DNA of 64,000 bases from Patagioenas fasciata (taxonomy: Eukaryota; Chordata; Aves; Columbiformes; Columbidae), in assembly GCF_037038585.1 (NCBI RefSeq), contig NC_092525.1, forward strand, positions 32,794,867 through 32,858,866. Direction: 5' to 3'. Every line of letters starts with the position of its first letter. Within the stretch, counting starts at the first letter, position 1. This document shows, in pieces, positions 49,091 through 61,000 of this stretch. Below the pieces are notes generated by a model. That model was not told the origin of the DNA. It did not search any database and saw only the letters and a list, made by a program, of their open reading frames with translations. The translations under genes and the position numbers were made by a program.

Positions 49091-49404
49091 AATGCAATAA
49101 AAGTGTGGTGGGAATAAACTGATTTTCCCAGGTGGCCTGAAACATGCAGCAGTCAAAATTGTAAAGTATCGTCTCTGCTTAAGGAATTCAATACCTGCTG
49201 CAGGATGAGTTGCTGAGGAATGCACTAAGTGGATTCTCACCCCTTTCCGATGCATCTGACTGGGCCAAATGAGATGGCTAATGAAAATGCTATTGAATAA
49301 GCAGCTCTGAAGGGAGGAAGTCATGCAGAATAGATAGATTTGTGATCACTGTAAGAACATCTGGCTAATGGTTATTCAAAATAAATACAAAGATCCAGAA
49401 ACCC

Positions 49405-49550
49405 TGATGCATCTGAATCAGCTGCCCCTGCCACTGTCAAAGGTGAATGTTTTAGCCGGTGCCCTGGTGCAAAACATCTGAATCAGCTACTCCTAAGACT
49501 ATCAAAGGTGAATGATTTAGCTGTTTCCCTGATGCAAAACCTACTGAGGG
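49405..49550. repeat. about 65-bp diverged tandem repeat
   Basis: CATCTGAATCAGCT recurs at 49410 and 49475. Each is followed by CTGTCAAAGGTGAATG or CTATCAAAGGTGAATG, then TTTAGC and CCCTG(G/A)TGCAAAA. There are about 2.2 copies at a 65-bp period with roughly 80-85 percent identity by eye. A fainter similar spacing follows (ACAGGATT...ATGAGGTG near 49613 and 49680). Confidence 0.85.
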
Positions 49551-51382
49551 ATTCAACAAATGAAACTCTCTGGTAGTCAATGCAACCTGAGAGGACTATT
49601 GCATAAAGCAGAACAGGATTTATAATGAGGTGCCTGGGAGGGAAACACTGGGATTAAACAGGAGACTGTTAAAAGGATACAGGATTATTATGAGGTGTTT
49701 GAGGGAAGGCCAAAGAGAGGGAAGGGAGGAACAATGGTAGATCAGGGAAGAACAGAAAAGATTGAGGTGGATTGGAGAAGGGGAGTAAAAAGGACTATTT
49801 TCATGTAGGCAGCGTGCTGGCCAATATGTATGTGTGACTGATGGGCACTATCTGTCCTATCTTCCTTTTAAATTCTGTTTTTAACTACCTTCCATATGAT
49901 CGTGTTCTCTGTTCTGTGTCTGTGCATGTGATCGGCTCATGAACTCCAAGCCAGACCAGTTGGTGAGTCAAAGGAGCAGTCTGGGAGATGGATACTAGGG
50001 GACCCTTGAAGGGGGTTTCCCTGAGCACCACCCTGCGTCCTGTGTGCTGTGAGTCCCTGTGCAGACCCAGGCTCAGAGCAGGCAGAAGCAGGGCCAGGAC
50101 ACCTAACATTCCCCTGATGCCAAAAATTTCATCTTTTTTGAGAGTCTCTCCATTATTCTCCTAAAGCATATATATTCGGTCACTAATCCATCAGCATATT
50201 TAATTAGAACATATTGGACCACTAAGAGTCACCAGGTTAAGCCACTGTATTTTGACATATTAAAAATCTGACTTCAAAAGGTTAGAAGCAGCCCCTGAAG
50301 AAACCAATTGTTGAAATCAGCAGAGATTCACAGAGACTTCAGGAAGCTCTGAATTGGGCCCATGCACATCATGGCAAGGTTACTTATAATCTATACGCAA
50401 CCTCCCAGTGTTATTGAGAGAATTACTGCTATCCTGTGTGTTGTTTCGCCATCTGAGGAAGTTATTGACAACAGAGGTGGTTGTTATGGGGACAGCACTC
50501 TGCCAAAGAAAAGAGGGTACGCGACAAAGGGAACATCTGATTGTGAAAAATTTGTTTTCATACCAACAAGCACTTCAGGCACTAGACAGAAGAGGAGGTG
50601 CTTTCACATGCAGCCCTGCAGACAATACAGATTTGGGCTTTTAAAGTTATTGTCTCAGAACCAGAAGCTCAGGGAGAAGAAACTGGATCTGGGGGCAGAC
50701 CAAGGCTACAGCAGGTATAGCATACTGTTTTTTGGATTAAGTGCAAACAGGTCAGCAAAAGCGTATTATTTTAGACTTAATTATGATCAATGGGCCACTG
50801 TTGGTTTCAGGCTTTTTAAAACAAAGGCTCCTTGTTTCCTTCTTAAAGGACTCCAAAAACGAAAAGATCTAAGCAAAGCAAAACAAAATGGAGACATAGG
50901 GAGAGAAAGAGAACAGGCTAGTATTGTACATTCATTCTCAATGATCTAAAACATGAATGTTTTAGTTCAGTGTAGAAGCTCCCTGTGCAACCCTGTTCCA
51001 TTCTTTAATTCATATTCTGCTGCTTCTTTGGGTTTGTTCTCTTGGGTTTTTGTTTGTTTGTTTGTTTTTGTAAATTCTTCAGAGCAGTACGAGGATAAAG
51101 CAACGAGTGATTTCTCCAAGCACACACAGCAGCACGGTTATTGTGAAATACAGCTCTTTCATAGTTCGATACGGTAACTGCCCACACCCTCTCCTCCTCT
51201 TTCCAAGTGCTGTGTTTTCTTCTACCCTTTCATTTAAAGCATTGTCTAAAACCTGAAGAAATTCTGTAAAATTACTATCGAGTGCTGCTAATAGTGGTTA
51301 GCAACCAGGTACCAGCAATTGTGGAGGCCTGACACTAACAAATCATCCATATTTCATTGCCGTGGTGTTGATCTAAAGCTTA

Positions 51383-51885
51383 TCAACAATAAGGGGGGAT
51401 TTCTTCTGGCCTTTGATGAAAGCTTTCTATCTCTTTATGATGTTTAGAGCAGGTGTGTTTGGCATAATGTTTCAATCTACAGGAGCAGGTCTTTCCAGTG
51501 CTGTTAAAACAGCATTCACAACAGCAGAATATATTTTCTTTACTTATTTTATAACATACATCTCCACTGACACTTGACGTTTTGAGGAGATGACTTTCTT
51601 TGCATTTCAGGATTATGAAGATTGGGGCAGGAACATGAAAATTGCATTGATTTTTTTCTATAACAAGAAATCTACTTCCCTTTATTTCTTCTGAGATATT
51701 AACATAGAAGCAGATCTTTCCATCTGAGCCTTGCAGAAGAACCATGGTAACCATCCAGAGCCACGCTGATTTCAGTGGGCTTTTAAATCTGTCATCACAG
51801 CATAAATCAGATCCATAATACGGTTTTTCCAAAGCTGAAATATTATGGCCTCTGTGTATATATATATATCTATATGGTACACCAC
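51383..51885 (-). other. cysteine-rich open frame with an acceptor-like edge
   Basis: At least 149 codons open on the minus strand, ending in TGA at 51383. A splice-acceptor-like AATATTTCAG lies just before the LEKPYYGSDLCC segment. The peptide has about 15 Cys (including CCCECC and TCSC) and two N-glycosylation sequons (NIS, NST), so it looks extracellular in style. I recognise no family. The frame remains open a little upstream of the acceptor, and no convincing partner exon was found. It may be chance. Confidence 0.2.
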
Positions 51886-51975
51886 AAGCATAAAAAATGC
51901 CCTAAAATTCAGCAGAAGGGAGTGTAAAAATCATAATGCAGAAACATACTAATCATGTCATCCATTCCTACAGGG

Positions 51976-52021
51976 AATAAATAAATAAATAAATAAATAT
52001 TAAATAAAAACAAACAAACAA
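51976..52021. repeat. (AAAT)n / (CAAA)n simple repeat
   Basis: Six tandem AAAT-type units (51976-51999) followed by an AAAC-type stretch. Intergenic. Confidence 0.9.
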
Positions 52022-55000
52022 AACCACCACCATCAAAAAAACCCAAACACTAGAAGCTTCCAAATGTGCCATAGCAGGGACCTGCTGGAGCTCGCATGCT
52101 GCTGCAGCCCCATCAGCATCCCACACATGGCATTGGGCACTCACCAGAAAGCAGAAAGAGTAATTGCTATAACTTCTGTGTCGCAGTGTCACAGAGTGAG
52201 GGCAGCAGAATCCATTTCAGGCTTTGGTTTGGTTTTGACATGATTTCCAGCTGCTGGTTGGTTGGGAATAAAGAGAGGATGTCAGCTTCATTATCACACA
52301 TCCCTAGAGGAAAAAAGATCTTTGCAAAGCAACTTATTAGTAATTGGCAAATTATCAGTGGAGTGCCTTACTTTTCTTGCATGCAAATACTTATGAGTAA
52401 TTATGCTTATTGCGTTTTAGATTTACAACTTAGTTTTACTTTGCACTCCTTGCAGGCCAGCTCCAGTTACTATCTAATCTTGCAGGAAAGTGCTGCTGGA
52501 GGTGTGTAGGGCTCCAGCTGGGCTGTTTGCCCTGCAGCCTCCACACGAGGCAAGTCAGAGCTGTGGAGGTGCCCTGAGCAAGGACAGAACAGAACTGGGC
52601 TTGTCATTGCTCCGTGCCCTTTCACCATCAGCCAGCCCACCGATGCCCTGGAGCACTTTCTTCAGCTGCCTGTTAGGTGCCCAATTGCTCCCATGTTACA
52701 GATGCCGGTGCCAGACCCCCTACCTAACCTTCCTGTTCTTCAAAAAAACGCCAAACAAGACATATAACTAGCACAAGCACACATACTCATTGCCAGTATT
52801 TTTTAACGCTTCTGTATAGGTGCTTACGTATCAGACAAGCCACAAACCCAGTTTCCTCACAAGAAACTTTGCATTGAAGTAGATTTTATGCATATGCTCT
52901 CGCACACGCACACAAAGTAGCTGAAATAGCAGTGTGCCATTCACAGCAAGGGTTTATTCACACTGTTTTCTGAGAAAGTTTGGCCAGTGCATATACATTT
53001 AAAACACCTCTTAGATGGACGCAGCATGTACAAGAAACTGTGAGGTTCCAAGATAAAAAATGTGAAGATAAATAACACTTGCAGCAGTCAGATAACTTAT
53101 CTCAGAGTATAACGGCATGTTTATGTACATGCCCCTTTAAAATAAAAGTCACGATTAACTAGGATACTGTTGCTGTGGCTGAAGGCAAGAACGCCAAATG
53201 AGAGATGTGAAAAAGCACATCATCTTCTAGGGAAAAAAAATAACAATCGGGTGATTCTTTTTCACATGTCTCAAGTGGCTGAGGCCTTTTAAGGCCAAAG
53301 ATGTTGGTCTCTAGTCCTTGTGACTGTGGTTTGCATCAGCAAATCCACGGGCTTGCTACAGAACAAGAAAGAGAATCCTGAAGCGGAGAGTCCGAGATAG
53401 GAAACGACTTACTCCCGGCAATCCCCCACAAAGAGAAGAAAATAGCTGTGTCCTCTTTCTCACACTGTGTGCATGCTGCTTCCCATGCACTTCATAGATG
53501 ACAGGAATTTCAGCAAACACATTACTATTCAAGGCACATAAAACCCGCATATGCTGCACATGTTTCTGGATCAGGTTTGTGCGTGTAGTGTGTGTTTAGT
53601 GCAATCTGAAAATTTAATGCTGAAAATAATGCTTCTCTCTGCTTTCAATTTGTCGTGCTTTGATTTAACCTGCTCTGAGGAACCTCACATCCAAACATTC
53701 TGGTTTCTGTGAAACATCTGATGATTACACACTCTGTTAGCTCAACAATTGTGCTGTTAAATCCACTTTGGAGCCTTGGTCTGAAGACAGAGAGTAGGTT
53801 GATTCACTGCAAAAGGTGGGTGCTGTGCTGCCCCCCCCCAAGTCAGCAGCCAGGGTAGCAGCTCCTGGGGTATCAGGGAGATGAGTGGGTTGGCACTGAC
53901 AGGGGTCTCACATCCCCCCAGCTCTGCCCTGGGAAGCTTTGCTCCAAGGTCTGAAAAATTATTTCTGCCCCGGTAACTCTGCCTGCTCTGCAGCTCTGCC
54001 TTGCCAGGAGTCAGCTGCTCCTGCTGAGCCCAAAGCAGCTCGTCCAGAAAATGATAGAAAGCACCTGGTCAGCATCAGCTTTTGCTTCCTCCTCATCCTT
54101 TTCTTCCACTGCACTTGCTACTCTGGGTCTCAAGTCCTGGCACGAATGCAGAGATGTTCTCCGCAGCCTCAGCATATTCATCAGTGTGAGGATCACATTG
54201 TCTGTCAACATTTCCTCCACAATACTTGAGAGCAGTCTGAAACTAGCACTAGCTGCCTCTCAAAAATCCCAGTGAAACATGGATTTAACTCAACACTGTG
54301 CCTTAGGCTTGTTTACCCCCCAGGCATGCAGTTACAGCCAGGTTTGTCTGTGGTCCCGATCCAGGAACACTTTAAGTGCAGATAACTTCATCTAACCACC
54401 ATTATAGATCTTAATCCAGATGCACAACATGGATTTTCTGCACAGGTGCACAAGCTCCCTTTTTGAGGGCTTTTTAAAATCTCATCCTTTCATCCAGTTT
54501 ATGTGCAGTCAGACAAACAGCTGAGTCAGCTGTCCTGAAATGACCTTCTAAGGAAGGACAGAAGTGAGCACTTGGGGGTGACAGAGGCTTCAAGGGAAGT
54601 TTTTTTCTCACCTATTTTTGCTACGAAGGGACATGTAAACTCAACTCCCACCAAGTTAATGGATTCACCCCATTCACTGCTGAGACTCCCCTATACAAAG
54701 CCCAGAAGTATCTTAGGTAGCTGTGAAGATTCGTATTTTTCCCTTCTAAGTGGTGTATGTTAAGCATTCTGGGACAGAAAGGTCAAATCAAGATGCAAAC
54801 AAAAAAGAAATGCATGCATTCCCCCTTCCTGTCAACATCTACCACCCAGCCCAGTCTTTTTCAGTCATGGGCACTGGTGAACTGGCTTTGTTATGGGCTC
54901 TGGCCCAGAACTCCTCTGTGCCTGAGATAGGTCTGTCTTCCTTTTTCTCTCTGCTTTCCTAGTTCTGGCTCCAGCAACTACAGGCAAGCTAGCAGAGAAC

Positions 55001-58000
55001 TACAGCATGAGGGATGTGTGTTTATGTACTTCTCCATGAGAGGCAAAAATCAAATGCAAACATACAGGTCTAACATAACATTAGGCCCATGTACCCAGGG
55101 TACTTCAGAGCACCAGGATTAGTGCTCCACAAAGCACCCGGTCTGCCTGGCCGCCTGCTGCATTCCTGCACGCAAAATACCGGGGTTTGGAAATGGATAC
55201 ACCATGCGTACAGCCTGAAACTGGCCCCTAGCACCCTAGTTGCCCAGCTCAGCCCCACAAACAAAGGGCAGCTCCAGCTCCGAGTGTCCCAGGACCGGAC
55301 ACGGGCTGGACTGGCTCTAGTTTTCTCCTCATATTATGTGTAAGGAATTTTTCCGGTGTTGTGCTTGTTCAGTGGAATTTAGATGCAGAGCCAAAGATTG
55401 CTCCACAACCGCCTCAGAAAAGCGTGATTCATCAGATGGCATTTGCAAGGGGCCATCCCAGTGTTTGTCCCCTGGAAAACCCCCGGCTACGCCTGCGGAG
55501 CTCTCTGGTGGCAGTGCTTGTGCAGGTGGGGTTCCACTCGGCTGGGCATTCCTAGCAGACGCTCATACACTCATATTGTCTTTTTCAGTGTATGGCTGCG
55601 ATTTTAATTTACTCATCTATTACAAACTTTCAGTACCACAGAAAAGAAATGGTTTCTATGTTATTTCTGGAAGCTTATATAACTTTTTCCACTTTCTCCT
55701 TTCCTCTGGGCAACACCTCCCCTTTGCATAATTTCATTAAGATGTATAAACTTTCCAAGATATATAGCAGAGGAAGGAGAGTGAAAGCAGCAATCACAGG
55801 GAAAAAAAAAATTCCAACCAAAACACCACCACTTTCCATCCAAGTTATACAAAAAAGTTGCAAAATTCCTTGGTACCAGAAGCATGGGGAATCAGAGCCA
55901 CCTACTAGCAAGTGGAAGTGGGGTTCCTGTGTGCACAGTCAGGGCCATGCCAGAAACATTAGGGAAGGTATTTTCACAGTCACTTGAAGCAGAGTCTCAG
56001 CACCCCTTGCTGACATCCCTGCCACTGCTATGCAAACCAGTGAAGTTAAAGGTAGCACTGGAACATCACTCTGCGCTGTGATCATAAATTCCTTTGGCAT
56101 ATACGTTCCCCTCAAGTAAAAAGGTCAGAAATCCCAATGTGTTTATTTAAAACAGAAACCAGACTGTTGTTAAATGTAGGACAGGGTTGCTCAGGACATC
56201 AGCTGTAGGATGTGGGGTTTTGAATCAGAGTTTGACATCTTCTCAGATTATGTTCACCTGAGGATCTGAGTAAGGATAGGAAAAAAAAAATGATGGCCCT
56301 ATCAGGGCTGATTCCTTCAGCAAATTAAATTTGTAAACTGACCACAACAACCAAGATCATGTCCCATTTCTCCAGGATCCACCCAGCCTAGCAAGAGCTG
56401 TGCCAGAGCAACTGTCTCTCCGTGGACCTTTCCTCCTTGAAGAAGACACACAAGCTGTCCATTTAGAGCCACTTCCCAGATGCATTAAGTCTCAAGTAAA
56501 ACAGAGCTATATATCAGCATGGACATGGCTTTGTCAATTCTAGCTCTCAGATTAAATCGATACTCCCACCATCTAACTGATGCATAGGAAATGAAAATTA
56601 ATCAGTGGTCTTGGATCTTTTCCCAGGAGGCTGGTGTCCACTTGTCAGCATGACCAGGACAAATAGCACTGGCTGGCTCCCTTCTTGAGGCTTCAGCAGA
56701 ACACAGAGAGCAGATACAAGGAGTGACTTCTCAGCCTAATGCCTGCGACCTGCCTAGTTCTGGATCTGGGCATCAGGGCAGGGCTGACCGGCCCGGCGCT
56801 TGCTGCTATTTTCCTGGCTGAACCAGATCGGCAAAGACAGGGACAACAAAGCTTGGAAATTTTTCAGGTACAAGCACATTTCTTTGCTTGTTACTCATGT
56901 CCATGTGAACATTTGTCCCCCAATGGCATTTGAAGATCTGCATTCTATACCGTATCTGCTCTTGGCATGCCTCAGACAGTGAAAAATCAATAGAGGCAGT
57001 TTCACTTGCAGGAGTTTAAAGCTGTGGTGTTTGCCCTATAAGCATCCCATACACACAGTCCTTCATCGCCAAAGAGAACTGCACTGAAGTAAAAATATCA
57101 CAGATACTTCTGATCTTAGAGCTTGTAAAAGGATATTCTTACAGAAGCTGAAGGGCTGGATTGTGCAGCCCTTACAGCACTGAGCACTTACCTGCACAAC
57201 CAGCCCATTGAGAAAGTCTGGCATAGAAATGTTCCCCGCAAGTCTGTGGTTTCAGTAAACCAGCAAATTAGTTAATGAAGGACAGCAGCATCTCCAAAAT
57301 GGCTGAGGTCTCAAACCTGAATTTTAGAGGGTGCCTTTTTCTGACAAATTTAACATAAATGTCCAGTAAAATCCTTTCGGGAAGAAAAAGTCCCGTTACC
57401 GTTTAGTGCTGGGCTGGTGGCTAAAAAGCAAGGAGCCACTCTTTCCTGCCTTTCCTTCTCCAAGGGGAAGGAAGGGAAAAGGAGGAAAGACTAACAGGTT
57501 GAAATGGAAACAGATTTAATTGAATAATAATTTTAAAAGAGTGATACAAAGCAATACTTAGCTACTGGAACATGTGCTCCCAGCAATGAAGGCCAGAGGG
57601 TGGACACTGTGAGCACAGCGACTCCAGCAAAACAGAGAGATCACAGTGGGCACAGGAGTCACGGATCAGGCACTTGGAGCAGGAGCAGGAGCAGGACCCC
57701 TCATGGATGATGGCCATCAGAGAAAAGCAGTCCCCAGCAGCTTCCTGCTCATATATGGACCATGAACTTCATGCTATGGAATAGTTCACTGATCAACCTG
57801 GATGACAGTCTAAGGCGCTCTCTCGTTATGGTCCCTCCCAGAGGTTGTCTCGTACCTGCAAAGACAGTTGAAAAGTCCTTCATACCCTGGCAACAGTGCA
57901 GGTATCAGTGAGTTCTTACATTCTTTTTGTACCAAATGTCAAACACTAGAAACTTACTGGAAGAAAACATTAATAAGATAGCACCTGGGGGTAAAGTTAT

Positions 58001-61000
58001 TCTCAAACTAAATCCAACCCAAAAGCTAGCTACTAAGAAGAAAAGTTTCTAAATGCATGAAGAAGATTAATTTCAGCCAAACCAGCACATCCCCAGATAC
58101 TGATAGGGTGCTGCGGTAGAACGATTCCTCCAAACCAGTAGAAGTCTTGCATCAGATTTTACTAGGGAGGAAGAATTTAGCCAGACCTTTTACTGTTTCA
58201 AGTTGGCAGCAAAAAAAGAAGAAAAAAGTGTTCACCTGAGTGATTCATTTCAGCAGCTCCCAACAGCCTCTGGTTTCTTATAGGGAAATAATTGTGATTC
58301 AGAAACATTTAAAAGACCACTCCAAATGCCCTATGTCCTTTAATCTAATAATGCTGTTATAGGCCCCTGTCAGCCTGACTGTGAAAAAAAAAATCTACCA
58401 GGAAAAAACAACTCAAAACCCAAACAAAAGCCAAGCCACAGGGAAAAGAGAATAAAGACTGCAGAGATTGTTGCCAAACTTTTAGCAGGTTGGAATCTGA
58501 GCTGCCATGCACAATGGCTCAAGTGTGCAGTTTTCAAAAGAGGCATCTGGAAGAAACAAGCTTAGAATTGTTTTGGATGTGAAGCCAAAGGAATTGAGAA
58601 TACACATTTTGGTAACAGAAAGTAGTCCTTTAACAGGAGGCAGGGCAGAAAGAGTTCACCTCTGTCCCAGCTAACGTTCAAGCTCTGAGAAGCATCCCAG
58701 GTTTCTTGGAGGATGGTTTCACTGGAGCTCACTTAACTCTACTCTTTATATGACAGAGCTTGGGATGCTGAGCAGTGCAGAGGCAGAACAGCCCTGCGAA
58801 CAGTCAGCATGCTGAACTCCAGGATTTCTTTGCTTCTTGTCATGTGTTAGGAACAGTTCCAAACTTCTTGTAATCGTCATATTAATCACAGAAGCTGTGC
58901 CTGACTTCAACTCTGCAACAGTAGAAACAGCAGATTTCCCCCAGCCTGGCCTTTGACAGCCATTTAGCCACTGCCTTTGTCTGAGAACTCATAGAGGTAA
59001 CCAAGAGCTGTGTCTCCAAACACAGCAGCTGCTCCAGGAGAGCAGTCTCAGGCTGGAAGCACATTTGCATCTAAAAGTCAGCTCCAAAGAGCTCGGTTTT
59101 CTCTGCCCCAAAATGCAGCACACACCCAGCAACTCCCAGCATGCAGGCCAGGTGGAGGAGCCCCATGTGGGTCCTTTTGTCCACAGTGCCCTGGAGAGAC
59201 ACAAAATCAGCAAAAACCAAGCACCACCCATTTGTCCCTTCCTCTCCTCTGGGTGTCGGACCAGGGCATGCCCCTGTCCTTGGCACAGATCAGGGAGGAC
59301 AGGGGATACCTGGCAGTCCCTTGTCCTGCTGCGTGAGCACGTGTGGGACTCAAGTATCCTTTGACAGCAGCGCCTGATACTCCTTCCCTGTCCCTGGCCC
59401 AGGACCCCACGCTGCGGGCCAGCTTCTGTTATCCCAAGCAGCCTGTAATAAAGCTGTCACGATGGAGGAATCGAAGCTGTGCCCATGGCTAGCAGCTGCA
59501 CTGCTGTGCTCCAGGGCATGAGCAGATGCTGTAGCCATGGTGCACTGGGAGAGGAGGAAGGGGGCTCACACAGCACACAGCGGCTGTTTGCTCTCCACCA
59601 GGGCATTTTCTCAGAGAGCCTCAGCAAAGGTGGTTTCCATCTGTTCACTAATTCTCCCTGGAGTTCTCTCCCATGAACTTCCTTTGCATCCTCTTGAGAC
59701 TACAAAAACTTAGAGCACATCCCAGCACAGGGAGTCCCTCCTGACTGCCCCAGCCCACTCCACTCTCATACACCACGGAGCACCAGCTGGCGCCGAGGCC
59801 GGATAGCTGCTAAGCAGTGGAAGTGCTGTGGCCAGCAGGGTAACAAGTGGAGAACCCGCGCCTACACACCTTTTTCCACATCCCATAGCACTGCCATACT
59901 TTTATAATGCACAGTCCCTAGGTCCAGTCTGCATCTGTCTGTTCATCCTTTAGGCTTCTTTAAACTGAAGTCTTGCACAGAGCTTATCACACTGCCAACA
60001 TTTTGCTAAGAATAGCAGCAGCCCTTCAGGCTTTCAGGAGCACCGATTGCAGCCTAACAAAACTGCAGCAATGCTGGATCTGAGGTCTCCTCTAAGCCCT
60101 TTCTTAGCTGGTGAGGTGAAAGGAGAAGACTGTAAGGCCAAAATGCTCATTTTGGGACCCACTGAGTGGTCCCACCCAGGCTGTTCACTGGTGTTTCACA
60201 CTCCACACTGTCTGCTGCTGAGCTCCTCTGGAGGGAGTAAGTAATTAGCAGCACCATAATGAATGGTTAAAGCATATAATTAAGTGAATATATTCAGAGT
60301 TAAACATGTTGCTAAGGCTGATCAACACAAGCATAAAGATAAACAAAGCCCCACGGGCACAAGAAACCTGTCTACATGGGATGGTAACCTGGAATGCCTT
60401 CCTCTGAAGATGCACTTACCTTTTGTTGTAGATGAACTTCTTCTGTGGGGTAACCCCTGCAGAGACACCCCAGCTGGCAGTGTACCTGCTCTGCTGGGGT
60501 GGGGAGGAGAAAGGCAGGTTTCAAACCATGATGCAGCACTGCTGTCTACGTGACCATTTTGCAGTCTTTTAATTGATTCAGAAAAATGGTTTAATTAAGG
60601 CCTCTTCTGTACATTTCTAGTTCAAAACTGCAGCCTGTCAGCTTTACTGGTCCTAAACTGAATGGCCCTTGAGGGAGGATGCACTAAAGGGTTCTTACAG
60701 GATGCCTGTGTGGCCTCCTGGAGCTCACCTCTATCCTGCAGCAATGGCCCGGGAACACTGTGGTTTCAGACCACCAGCACCTGGGGAAAACACCCACGCT
60801 CTGTGTGAAGGCTGAAATTTGTGGTGAGAGGGGCACAGAGTTTCAGCCATCACATAAGCAAAAATAGCTTTGAAGGTGTGAAGAACTTTCCCAAGTACTA
60901 AGTGTGTGAATTACTCATCCACACTAGTGCTGGCTTGTAGGGACTGTACCACCTCACACCCATTTAACACGCTCATTTTTAAAGCAAATTTACTTAACTG

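Noticed and set aside
50362-50949. 195-codon plus-strand frame
   Set aside because: About one frame of this length is near what chance gives in 64 kb at this composition. No recognisable domain, splice pattern or codon bias.
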